Assembly: GCF_002215215.1 (NCBI RefSeq) | Contig: NZ_CP018632.1 | Location: 5,328,501-5,392,500, forward strand | Length of the DNA: 64,000 bases | Direction of reading: 5' to 3' | Origin: Granulosicoccus antarcticus IMCC3135 | Lineage (GTDB): Bacteria; Pseudomonadota; Gammaproteobacteria; Granulosicoccales; Granulosicoccaceae | Part shown: piece by piece, positions 21,046 through 29,284 of the stretch | Numbering within the stretch: position 1 is the first letter of the stretch | How the letters are laid out: each line of letters opens with the position of its first letter | Program-made: the position numbers and the translations under genes | Notes under the pieces: generated by a model | Told to the model about the DNA's origin: nothing | Databases searched by the model: none | Seen by the model: only the letters and a program-made list of their open reading frames with translations

Positions 21046-21806
21046 TGTTACTTGATAATAAAGTTGCGCTGGTAGTCGGCGTCGCGAATACCCATTCGAT
21101 TGCCGCTGGTTGCGTGCAGGCCTTTGCCAGGGCCGGCGCCCAGGTTGCAATGACTTACGTCAACGAGAAAGCCAAACCCTATGTGCAGCCGGTTGCAGAC
21201 ACTGCCGGAGCAACGCTTCTGTTACCGCTCGACGTGGAAACAGAAGGAGAAATGGAGGCTGTCTTTGACGAGGTCAGGAGACAGTGGGGCCGGCTCGACA
21301 TTCTGGTACATTCGATTGCCTATTGCCCCGCGGATGATCTGCACGGCAGGGTAACGGATTGTTCGCGCGCAGGCTTTGCCCGCGCCATGGACGTCTCGGT
21401 GCATTCACTGATCCGTATGGCGCGACTGGCTGAACCCTTGATGGCCAGGGGCGGCACCATTCTGACCATGAGTTATTACGGGGGCGAAAAGGTCGTCGAT
21501 CACTACAACATCATGGGCCCTGTAAAGGCGGCACTGGAAGCCACCATGCGTTCACTGGCTGTAGAACTGGGTCCACAGCACATCCGCGTCAACGCCATCT
21601 CTCCGGGGCCACTGCAGACTCGGGCCGGTTCAGGCATTGCACATTTCGACGAACTGATCGACAACGCACGGCTACGTGCACCTGAGAAAAGTCTGGTCAC
21701 TATCGATGACGTCGGTGATGTTGCCGTGATGCTGGCAAGTGATGGCGCACGTTGCGTTTCCGGTGATACAGCCTATGTTGATGGAGGTTTACATGTCCGC
21801 GCCTGA
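21045..21806 (+). CDS. fabI: Enoyl-ACP reductase, FabI type
   Basis: This 253-residue short-chain reductase has the FabI active-site pattern: Tyr144, Tyr154 and Lys161 in the SYYGGEK and YNIMGPVK segments. It also has the altered glycine motif GVANTHSIAAG and the ending GDTAYVDGGLHV. The frame is open from 21009, but the ATG at 21045 overlaps the phaC stop. Because it sits between PHA synthase and phosphotransacetylase it is probably a specialised second copy. It may reduce enoyl-CoA or enoyl-ACP for redox balance rather than serve main fatty-acid synthesis, but this is inferred from context. Confidence 0.9.
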   Translation: MLLDNKVALVVGVANTHSIAAGCVQAFARAGAQVAMTYVNEKAKPYVQPVADTAGATLLLPLDVETEGEMEAVFDEVRRQWGRLDILVHSIAYCPADDLHGRVTDCSRAGFARAMDVSVHSLIRMARLAEPLMARGGTILTMSYYGGEKVVDHYNIMGPVKAALEATMRSLAVELGPQHIRVNAISPGPLQTRAGSGIAHFDELIDNARLRAPEKSLVTIDDVGDVAVMLASDGARCVSGDTAYVDGGLHVRA

Positions 21807-23220
21807 GCAAAGTGAATCTGTTCCAACCATGCAATATATCGAGAATCGTACCTACGACGAGATCTCAGTAGGCGACAGTGCCGAACTGACGAGAACGTTG
21901 AAGGCGCAGGATATCGAGTTGTTCGCCATCATGTCAGGGGATGTAAACCCGGCGCATGTTGATGCCGAATATGCAAAGACCGATATGTTCCACGGTGTGA
22001 TCGCTCACGGCATGTGGGGCGGTGCGTTGATCTCGGCCGTGCTGGGCACCGAACTGCCCGGCCCTGGCACCATCTTTCTCGATCAAAGTCTACAGTTCAA
22101 GGCTCCCGTGGGCCTGGGCGATACGGTTACCGTAAGAGTCGAGGTGAGCGAAAAACAAGCCAAGGGACGCTTGATCCTGAGCTGCACTTGCCTCAATCAG
22201 GACGGCAAGATGGTCATCGAAGGCGTGGCCAAGGTTATCGCCCCACGTGAAAAGGTGCGCCGGCCCCGCGTCGTCTTGCCAGAGGTACATCTGCACGTGC
22301 GGGCCGCCCAATATACCAAGCTGATCGCGGCAACCCAGGCATTGGCCCCCATTTCCACTGCAGTGGTGCACCCTTGCGATGCGCTATCGTTGAATAGTGC
22401 GCTGGATGCCGCCGATCAGGGCATGATCGTGCCCGTTCTGGTAGGCCCACGGGACAGGATCGAAGCCGCAGCCCTTGCTGCAGGTCGTAGCCTTGAGGGT
22501 ATAGAGATACTGGATACACCTCACAGCCATGCAGCAGCGGCAACGGCCGTGGCGCTGGTTCGCTCAGCTAAAGCGTCTGCCCTGATGAAGGGGGCCTTGC
22601 ATACAGACGAATTGATGGAAGCCGTTGTCAACTCCGATATGGGCCTGCGGACCGAGCGGCAGATGAGCCACGTTTATGTACTCGACGTGCCAACCTACCC
22701 CAAGCCACTGCTTATCACCGATGCGGCTATCAATATCTATCCCGATCTTGCTGCAAAGCGAGACATTGTCCAGAATGCCATTGATTTGGCTCTGGCGCTT
22801 GGCATCGTACTGCCCAAGGTAGCGATTCTTTCAGCCGTCGAAATGGTCAACCCTCGCATGGCCTCCACAGTGGATGCAGCGGCACTGTGCAAGATGGCCG
22901 ATCGGGGACAGATCACGGGTGGATTACTGGACGGCCCGCTGGCCTTTGACAATGCCATCTCACCGGCAGCGGCAGCAACCAAGGGCATTCTGTCCGATGT
23001 CGCCGGTGTGGCCGACATTCTGGTCGCGCCTGATCTGGAGGCCGCCAACATGATGGCCAAGCAGCTTGTGTATCTGGCCGGGGCTGATGCGGCCGGTATC
23101 GTTCTCGGCGCACGGGTACCCATTATACTGACTAGCCGTGCGGACAGTTCAACCTCACGTCTTGCCTCCTGCGCTCTGGCGCAACTTTTCATCAACCATA
23201 GTCTGCAGTCAGCATTGTGA
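21793..23220 (+). CDS. Fused MaoC-like hydratase and phosphate acetyltransferase
   Basis: This 475-residue fusion has an N-terminal MaoC/hot-dog hydratase domain (about residues 10-150) with the catalytic pattern SGDVNPAHVDAEYA. It is joined to a phosphate acetyl/butyryltransferase domain (about 165-475; motifs MKGALHTDELM, ITDAAINIYPD, GGLLDGPLAFDNAIS). The fusion is a known family, bifunctional enoyl-CoA hydratase/phosphate acetyltransferase. It could link beta-oxidation-type hydroxyacyl-CoA, the PHA substrate, to acyl phosphate for acetate kinase. I prefer the ATG at 21793 after GGAGG over the upstream ATG at 21739. It overlaps fabI by 14 nt and ackA by GTGA. Confidence 0.9.
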   Translation: MSAPEQSESVPTMQYIENRTYDEISVGDSAELTRTLKAQDIELFAIMSGDVNPAHVDAEYAKTDMFHGVIAHGMWGGALISAVLGTELPGPGTIFLDQSLQFKAPVGLGDTVTVRVEVSEKQAKGRLILSCTCLNQDGKMVIEGVAKVIAPREKVRRPRVVLPEVHLHVRAAQYTKLIAATQALAPISTAVVHPCDALSLNSALDAADQGMIVPVLVGPRDRIEAAALAAGRSLEGIEILDTPHSHAAAATAVALVRSAKASALMKGALHTDELMEAVVNSDMGLRTERQMSHVYVLDVPTYPKPLLITDAAINIYPDLAAKRDIVQNAIDLALALGIVLPKVAILSAVEMVNPRMASTVDAAALCKMADRGQITGGLLDGPLAFDNAISPAAAATKGILSDVAGVADILVAPDLEAANMMAKQLVYLAGADAAGIVLGARVPIILTSRADSSTSRLASCALAQLFINHSLQSAL

Positions 23221-24407
23221 CAGACGCCACCCTTGTATTGAATGCGGGCTCATCAAGCCTCAAGTTTGCGCTCTACCCGAACGAGGATGGTTCACCCTCC
23301 CCGATCTTGCACGGCAAGATTGCGGGTATCGGAAATGCTCCACAGTTCTCGGCGCGCGATGCCAAAGGCAATACTCTGCCACCCGATGCCAGCATGCCGC
23401 TCAAGCCCTGCGCCGGACACGACGAGCTTATCCCCCAACTGCTTGACTGGCTGCAATCTCACCAGAGTGGCCTTACCATCACTGCAGCCGGTCACCGCGT
23501 GGTGCACGGCGGTCGAAATCATGCAACTCCAGTACGTATAAACCAGGCACTGCTTGCCGAACTTGATTTGCTGGTGCCACTGGCACCGCTGCACCAGCCA
23601 CATAATCTGGCAGCGATCCGTGCTGTTGCAGCCGTTATCCCCGAGCTCCCTCAGGTCGCCTGTTTCGATACCAGTTTTCACCGGACTCAGGAGCGACTTG
23701 CTCAACTCATCCCCCTGCCTCGCAAGATGACTGAAGCAGGAATCATTCGCTACGGCTTTCACGGACTGTCCTACGACTACATTGCCAGCACCTTGCCGAT
23801 GCATCTTGGCGAACGGGCTCAAGGTCGCGTAATCGTTGCTCATCTGGGCAACGGGGCAAGCTTGTGCGCCATGAACAAGCGTCGTAGCGTTGCCACCAGT
23901 ATGGGCTTCACGGCGCTTGGCGGACTCATGATGGGCCGGCGCTGTGGCTCCATCGATCCTGGCGTATTGCTGTACTTGATGGATAACCAGGGTATGACAA
24001 CTCGGGACCTTGAACACCTGCTCTACCATGAATCCGGCCTGCTTGGAGTGTCGGGGGTCAGCAACGATATGGCGGTTCTACAGGCAAGTGATGCACCCGA
24101 GGCACGAGAGGCAATCGAGCTGTTCTGTTACCGCACCGCTGGCGAATTGACATCGCTTGCAACAGCCAACGGTGGTCTGGACGCCATCGTCTTCACAGCC
24201 GGAATCGGCGAGAACTGCGCTCTGGTGCGCAGCCTCATCTGCGAGCGTCTCGGCTGGCTAGGGGTGGAACTCGATCCTGATGCAAATATACGCAACGCAA
24301 CACACATCAGCTCAACAGCCTCGAAGATCGAAGTACTGGTCATCCCAACTGACGAGGAATCCGTCATTGCGCGTGCGACATACAGATTGAGTAGCGCCTG
24401 TACGTGA
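23217..24407 (+). CDS. ackA: Acetate or propionate kinase
   Basis: This 396-residue ASKHA-fold kinase makes ATP from acyl phosphate or the reverse. It has the N-terminal LVLNAGSSSLKFAL motif, GHRVVHGG, the FDTSFHRT segment, RYGFHGLSYDYI, AHLGNGASLCAM and FTAGIGENCALVR near the end. It starts with GTG in the stop of the phosphotransacetylase fusion and ends the operon. Together with that fusion it gives substrate-level ATP from acyl-CoA, presumably under low oxygen or carbon overflow. Butyrate kinase is less likely given the motifs. Confidence 0.93.
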   Translation: MTDATLVLNAGSSSLKFALYPNEDGSPSPILHGKIAGIGNAPQFSARDAKGNTLPPDASMPLKPCAGHDELIPQLLDWLQSHQSGLTITAAGHRVVHGGRNHATPVRINQALLAELDLLVPLAPLHQPHNLAAIRAVAAVIPELPQVACFDTSFHRTQERLAQLIPLPRKMTEAGIIRYGFHGLSYDYIASTLPMHLGERAQGRVIVAHLGNGASLCAMNKRRSVATSMGFTALGGLMMGRRCGSIDPGVLLYLMDNQGMTTRDLEHLLYHESGLLGVSGVSNDMAVLQASDAPEAREAIELFCYRTAGELTSLATANGGLDAIVFTAGIGENCALVRSLICERLGWLGVELDPDANIRNATHISSTASKIEVLVIPTDEESVIARATYRLSSACT

Positions 24408-24494
24408 CAACGCCATCGCGGTAGGCCATATTACGGTGAACAAAGCGCTCTACCCCTCAGAAAAAACCGCTACATTCACCCAAGAGACCTGCAC

Positions 24495-25103
24495 ATGTTC
24501 TACGATCCCAGAAGCGAAGCTCACGGGCTTGCCCACAGCCCCTGGACTGCGCTGGTAGCCCCACGTCCGATCGGCTGGATCTCGAGTTTATCGGACGATG
24601 GCATTGCGAACCTGGCGCCCTACAGTTTCTTCAACGCGGTCTCTGGCGTCCCCCCTTTCGTCATGTTCTCTTCTGCCGGTCGCAAAGACAGCCAGGCCAA
24701 TGTAGAGGCCACCGGCGAATTTGTCGTGAACATGGCAGTGGCTGAACTACAAGAAGCTCTCAACCTGACATCGGCACCGTTCGAGCCGGGAATTGATGAG
24801 TTTGAACGTGCCGGACTGGAAAAAGCCGCCTGTCGTAATGTATCGGTACCGCGAGTCGCCGCCTCCCCGGTCGCTATCGAATGCGTCCTCAGCCAGATCG
24901 TACCGCTCGTCACGCGGGGCGGCAAAAAGATCCAGTCGGAAGTGATCTTCGGCGAAGTGGTCGGCATTCACATCTCGGAGGATGTCATCGTGGACGGCAT
25001 GCTCGATATCTCGCGCATCCGCCCACTGGCTCGCCTTGGCTATATGGATTATGCAATTGTCGACGAGGTTTTCGCGATGAAACGGCCCAAGATGAAGGAG
25101 TGA
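24495..25103 (+). CDS. Flavin reductase-like FMN-binding protein
   Basis: This 202-residue protein belongs to the flavin-reductase-like (split-barrel) family. It shows PRPIGWISSLSDDGIANLAPYSFFNAVS, then PPFVMFSSAGRKDSQANV and a TGEFVVNM strand. Members bind FMN and reduce free flavin or act on small substrates. Which reaction applies here is unknown. It stands 87 bp after ackA on the same strand and could be the tail of that operon, though the gap allows its own promoter. Confidence 0.85.
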   Translation: MFYDPRSEAHGLAHSPWTALVAPRPIGWISSLSDDGIANLAPYSFFNAVSGVPPFVMFSSAGRKDSQANVEATGEFVVNMAVAELQEALNLTSAPFEPGIDEFERAGLEKAACRNVSVPRVAASPVAIECVLSQIVPLVTRGGKKIQSEVIFGEVVGIHISEDVIVDGMLDISRIRPLARLGYMDYAIVDEVFAMKRPKMKE

Positions 25104-25149
25104 GACTCTGGCCTGGGCAGTCGCACGAGATAATGAAAGGCAGTAAGGC

Positions 25150-25235
25150 TCTGACCCGGCACAATCGAGCGGGATATTAAAATCAGAGGGGCTATGGCCT
25201 GGCACATTCGAGCGGGACAATAATTCGAACGTGCC
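25150..25235. repeat. Imperfect direct repeat plus hairpin downstream of the flavin reductase
   Basis: Two related units of about 30 bp start at 25150 and 25192, each with a GGCACAATCGAGCGGGA-like core (GGCACATTCGAGCGGGA in copy 2). The second copy also pairs with TCGAACGTGCC (25225-25235) to make a 10-of-11-bp stem from 25201. It lies in the 422-bp gene-free stretch 25104-25525 together with the MITE-like element. It may serve as a terminator; no T-tract follows. Confidence 0.45.
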
Positions 25236-25310
25236 GGTGGTCAGATTCGATCTTCAGACTCCAATATATCGTTTCAAAAAAACTAGGGGGTGCGTTATGC
25301 TTCATGAGCC

Positions 25311-25473
25311 TTAGGGATCGTGAAACAATTAACTATCATTTTCAGTCGTCCCTGCATCCTGCCCTGCTGCGTTGTTCGGCGGTTGAATAGCCGGCTATTC
25401 GCCCTTCTCACGCCTTGCCGGACAGGCGCAGGAACACCTGAAAATTGATACTTAATTATTTCACAATCCCTTA
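25311..25473. mobile_element. MITE-like element with 35-36-bp terminal inverted repeats
   Basis: The left end (25311-25345, TTAGGGATCGTGAAACAATT and on to TTTTCAG) is almost exactly inverted at the right end (25438-25473, CTGAAAATTGATACTTAATT and on to CAATCCCTTA). The interior holds a perfect palindrome, GAATAGCCGGCTATTC, around 25384-25401. No coding potential is visible, so it must be moved in trans if it is mobile. Its terminal motif also occurs alone at 6065-6083 and 54711-54729. No target-site duplication is obvious. Confidence 0.6.
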
Positions 25474-25525
25474 CGTACAAAAATAGCTGGTTTCAAACCG
25501 GCATAAAACCTCAAGGAGACTGATT

Positions 25526-27211
25526 TTGAAATTCAATCACCAGCCGATGCTTCGCGTATCGGTCATGCTGGCGGGTATTTTCGCGCTAAATGCCTTCGCC
25601 GCAGACGGCAACAGTACTCAGGCTGACGAGCCTGCGAATGCCACATCAGAACCACAGACCGGTACCGAGGCCGCAACCAATGCAGAACAACCCCTGCCAC
25701 TTGGGCCGAAGACTTGCGGAGAGTTGCTTGACTACGCAGTCACCTCAGTAACGACCGAAATCACCAACGCCGAACCTATCCAGGCGAGTGTCAGCTCACC
25801 ATGGACAAGCCCGGATGGCGGCGGCGGTTCCGTCGATGTCACAAGTCCGATTTGCCGGATCGCCGGATCCATCAAACCGACACGTGATTCGGATATCCGC
25901 TTCGAATTGTGGATGCCATTGAACGCAGACTGGAACGGTAACTTTGCAGGAACCGCCTCTGGTGGTTCGAATGGCTATATATCGTACCGGGCCGTCAATC
26001 AACATCTGTCAATGGGATACGCCAGCATCGGGCACGATAACGGACACCGAAAAGAAGAAACCGATTTCGCACTGGTAGAGGCGCGTAAAATAGATTTTGC
26101 CTACCGGGCTCAACACGTGGCCACCTTGGTCGGCAAAGAAATAACCGAAGCGTTTTATGATGCAACTCCACAGTATGCCTACTACAACGGCTGCTCACAG
26201 AGTGGTCACCACGGCATGATGGAAATGCAGCGCTACCCCGATGATTACGATGGCATCATCGCAGGCGCGCCCGCGAACGACTGGACCGGCACCCTCGCGG
26301 CCGAAGCCAATGCCGCCTTGGCGCAGTGGTCGAACAAGGGCGCAGGTGTATCCAGAGACTTACTGGCCAAGGTAGGTGAAAAAGTTCTGCAAAGCTGTGA
26401 CGGCCAGGCAGGCATCGACCATTTACAAGACGGTATGCTGGACGATCCTCGAAAGTGCAACTTCGACCCTGCAAGCCTGCAATGCGATACGCAAGGTGCT
26501 GATAGCACAGCCTGTCTGACTCAGCCACAGGTGCAAGCCTTGCGTACAGCCCTCGATGGCAGACGTAATACTTCAGGCGACATTCTCGCCATGCCGTATC
26601 TAGCCGAGTCACTGGCTGGATCTTTCTACCCTACCGACCAGACCTCCCCTACCAGTCCGCAAGGCAGTTGGGCTAATCACTGGAGCTACGCGGTACACGG
26701 CAATCCAACCTACGACTTCAGCAATTTTGACTGGCCAACAGAGGTGGCATTTGCACGTGGCAAAGAAGGACCAAGCTATGATGCCATCAACGGTAACTAC
26801 TCAGTCTTCGCAAATCAGGGTGGCAAATTTCTGATGTATCACGGCTGGGCAGATTCGCTGATACCGGCGAGCTTGTCTTTGCAAACCTGGGATCGCATGA
26901 ATGCTCAGATGGGGAAGGAAAAAGTCGATTCTTTCGCCAGATTATTCATGGTGCCCGGTATGGATCATTGCGGCGGCGGAAGCGGAGCCTCGAGTTTCGA
27001 GTTGATGAGCTCTCTGGCTGACTGGGTCGAGAACGATATCGCCCCCGATAGTACAAGCGTTGCCAACACGCCGATCGCCACTCGTGAAGCCAACACAGAG
27101 ACAGGCATTGAGGCCATGACTCGGCCGCTATGCCCGTTCCCAGCCATTGCAACCTACTCTGGCAATGGTGACGTAAACGCTGCAGAGAACTTTTCCTGTA
27201 GCCAACCCTGA
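25526..27211 (+). CDS. Tannase/feruloyl esterase family exported hydrolase
   Basis: This 561-residue exported esterase has a signal peptide ending near Ala25, a Thr/Glu-rich linker, then the tannase/feruloyl-esterase fold. Nucleophile Ser224 follows Cys223 in NGCSQSG, and His481 precedes Cys482 in PGMDHCGGG. These two cysteines are the disulfide pair that links Ser and His in this family. AGAPANDW and YHGWADSLIP, with the likely catalytic Asp, are also present. The motif is CSQSG where most members have CSTGG. Translation starts at TTG with AAGGAG seven bases upstream. It likely hydrolyses aromatic esters outside the cytoplasm; the substrate is unknown. Confidence 0.85.
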   Translation: MKFNHQPMLRVSVMLAGIFALNAFAADGNSTQADEPANATSEPQTGTEAATNAEQPLPLGPKTCGELLDYAVTSVTTEITNAEPIQASVSSPWTSPDGGGGSVDVTSPICRIAGSIKPTRDSDIRFELWMPLNADWNGNFAGTASGGSNGYISYRAVNQHLSMGYASIGHDNGHRKEETDFALVEARKIDFAYRAQHVATLVGKEITEAFYDATPQYAYYNGCSQSGHHGMMEMQRYPDDYDGIIAGAPANDWTGTLAAEANAALAQWSNKGAGVSRDLLAKVGEKVLQSCDGQAGIDHLQDGMLDDPRKCNFDPASLQCDTQGADSTACLTQPQVQALRTALDGRRNTSGDILAMPYLAESLAGSFYPTDQTSPTSPQGSWANHWSYAVHGNPTYDFSNFDWPTEVAFARGKEGPSYDAINGNYSVFANQGGKFLMYHGWADSLIPASLSLQTWDRMNAQMGKEKVDSFARLFMVPGMDHCGGGSGASSFELMSSLADWVENDIAPDSTSVANTPIATREANTETGIEAMTRPLCPFPAIATYSGNGDVNAAENFSCSQP

Positions 27212-27281
27212 GAACGGCTAAGTACCCTTGTCTCAGAGACATTCAGCGCCGCCCTCTGAGGCAAGTTCGAACTGTCCCGGA

Positions 27282-27314
27282 TAAACGACCAGCCTGAAAC
27301 GGGGTGGTCGTTTA
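27282..27314. terminator. Bidirectional terminator
   Basis: TAAACGACCA (27282-27291) and TGGTCGTTTA (27305-27314) form a perfect 10-bp stem between the convergent esterase and corrinoid-binding protein genes. Its A/T-rich base suits termination in both directions. Confidence 0.7.
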
Positions 27315-27335
27315 CCGTTCCCCTGGTGAGACGAA

Positions 27336-28454
27336 TCAGTCCGACGTTGGAGATAAGCCAAAGCCGGGAGTTCCGACCAGATCAGCAAACTGGGCAGGGT
27401 AAAGATCGGCGGCTAGAGCCTCAATGCCATCAATGATACGAATTCCGGGGTTAACAGCTTCCTGCGGTAAAACAAGGTAGCGCTGATTGGCGATGGCAGG
27501 TACTTCGTCAATGCCATCAACAGAGCTCAGGAACGCCATCTTTTCATCGCCGCTCTGACCGGCGCCAGCGCTACCATAATCGGTGATCACAATGAATTCC
27601 GGCTTCGCATCGACGAACGCTTCCCAGCTGACCGAGCCCCACATCTCGAGCAAGTCTTCGAAAACGTTAATAGCGCCGGCTCGTCGGTAAAGCTCAGAGA
27701 CGATAGTCAGGCCAAGACCGCCACCAGGGGCATCATCACCGAAACCGTAACTGAACACAGGCACCGGATCAGTGTCAGGTAGGCGCTCAGCGACCCGGGC
27801 AAGGCGACCTTCCCAGTGAGCAATAAGCGCTTCGGCTCTATCAGGGACTCCGAAGATGGTGCCGATATTTCTGACATCGTCGTACCATTCATCAATCGTT
27901 GCGGGAGTAAGGCTATTATTGATTCGACGGCATGATTCGTTGAGTACATAGCTATTGATTCCAAAGTCAGCGAGGATCGCCGGACTGACGCCATCTTCGC
28001 TGAAGCCGTAGTTCCAACCGGAAAATACAAAATCCGGGTTTGCACCAAGAAGTGGTTCCAGCTTGAAGTAGTCATCACCGAGCGAGGTCACAGCCGCATA
28101 ATCATCTTTAAACGCTGCCAGTCGAAGCCGAGGCCCTGCGGCGGAGTAAGCTGACATGTGCTCCGTCAGGCCAAGGGCGAACATCAACTCGATCATGTTG
28201 TCATCGTTGACGACAGCACGCTCAGGAGCTGCCTCAAAAGTCACACCCTCGCCGCAGGAGTGCACCGTCACAGGGTAATAATCTGCTGGCAGCTCGGCAT
28301 CGGGCCACGTGTAATCGAAACTGACCGCAGGCAGTCCGGTAATGCTGCCTGAGGTTGGCACAATCGAATCGTCAGCATGGCCTCCACTTGCCATGAAGAA
28401 TATGATCACCGCAATTGCACTGCTGTAGCGATGAGGTGTAAGTCTGATAGTCAA
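27336..28454 (-). CDS. Periplasmic binding protein of a corrinoid-type ABC transporter
   Basis: This 372-residue exported protein has a signal peptide ending near residue 27. It has the helical-backbone metal/corrinoid receptor fold (FecB/BtuF type): TFEAAPERAVVNDDNMIELMFALGL near residue 75, LEPLLGANPDFVF, and a late FIVITDYG strand. By sequence it could bind siderophore or cobalamin. The cobalamin riboswitch upstream of the operon argues for a corrinoid. It is the third gene of the operon and overlaps the ATPase gene by 4 nt. No TonB-dependent receptor is in the window. Confidence 0.85.
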   Translation of the reverse strand: MTIRLTPHRYSSAIAVIIFFMASGGHADDSIVPTSGSITGLPAVSFDYTWPDAELPADYYPVTVHSCGEGVTFEAAPERAVVNDDNMIELMFALGLTEHMSAYSAAGPRLRLAAFKDDYAAVTSLGDDYFKLEPLLGANPDFVFSGWNYGFSEDGVSPAILADFGINSYVLNESCRRINNSLTPATIDEWYDDVRNIGTIFGVPDRAEALIAHWEGRLARVAERLPDTDPVPVFSYGFGDDAPGGGLGLTIVSELYRRAGAINVFEDLLEMWGSVSWEAFVDAKPEFIVITDYGSAGAGQSGDEKMAFLSSVDGIDEVPAIANQRYLVLPQEAVNPGIRIIDGIEALAADLYPAQFADLVGTPGFGLSPTSD

Positions 28455-29284
28455 GGGCGTAGCTCTCCTTCAGTAAATTGGCGAGTATGTGGCGAGGTGG
28501 AAGGGGCGACGGAATCGCCGGTAATCGGTGAGAAAACAAGTTGTGTCTCACCCGTGCGAGGATGTATGACCGAGTCGACGTGAACCTGCAATATCGGGGC
28601 GAGCACTTCATCGGTAAGAACGGCATCCGGAGAACCAAATGCAACGACAGCACCTTCAGACAGGACAATGACCTTGTCGCAGTAGCGGGCTGCAAGGTTC
28701 AGATCGTGGAGCGCCGCAATAGTCGTCGCACCGAGCCGTCGCACAGTCGCCAGCAAATCCAACTGGTAGCGAATGTCCAGGTGATTTGTTGGCTCGTCGA
28801 GCATCAGTACGGCGCTCTGCTGGGTGAGAGCGCGGGCAAACAGCGCCCTTTGCTTCTCACCACCTGACAGTGTCTGCCAGTTGCGATCAGCAAGATACTC
28901 CACCCCAGCAGTCGCCATGGCTGCATAGGCGATCGCCACATCTGTCCTCGATGCACCACCAAACGCTCTCTGGTATGGAAGTCGGCCCAACATGACCATC
29001 TCGGACACCGTCATCTCGATCTCGGTTGGCGCCTCCTGTGCAACAACGGCAAGCTGGCGGGCCACCATGCTGCTCGACTGGCGGAGAATATCGGCCCCGT
29101 CGAAAAGCACACATCCGGACTCCGAGCGCAGCACTCGTGAAATAGCCTTGATGAGGGTTGATTTGCCACTGCCATTCGGCCCGACAAGACCCACAAAGCT
29201 CCCAGCTTCAATCGTCAGGTCGAGACCATCAATCAACAACTGCTGCCCAACCCGAACACGCAATGCATCAATGTCAATATGCAT
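28451..29284 (-). CDS. ABC transporter ATPase, FecE/BtuD type
   Basis: This 277-residue ATPase has Walker A GPNGSGKST, Q-loop VVAQEAP, signature LSGGEKQRALFAR, Walker B VLMLDEPTNHLD and a His switch in ALHDLNLAARY. This layout is that of the iron-siderophore/cobalamin import group. The frame is open to 29419, but the ATG at 29284 starts within the permease stop (TGATG) and gives the normal N-terminus MHIDIDALRV, so the longer form is rejected. It would energise the neighbouring permease for corrinoid uptake. Confidence 0.9.
   Translation of the reverse strand: MHIDIDALRVRVGQQLLIDGLDLTIEAGSFVGLVGPNGSGKSTLIKAISRVLRSESGCVLFDGADILRQSSSMVARQLAVVAQEAPTEIEMTVSEMVMLGRLPYQRAFGGASRTDVAIAYAAMATAGVEYLADRNWQTLSGGEKQRALFARALTQQSAVLMLDEPTNHLDIRYQLDLLATVRRLGATTIAALHDLNLAARYCDKVIVLSEGAVVAFGSPDAVLTDEVLAPILQVHVDSVIHPRTGETQLVFSPITGDSVAPSTSPHTRQFTEGELRP

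Noticed and set aside
23292..24029. Minus-strand ORF of 245 codons
   Set aside because: It is a shadow of acetate kinase, which has all family motifs on the plus strand.
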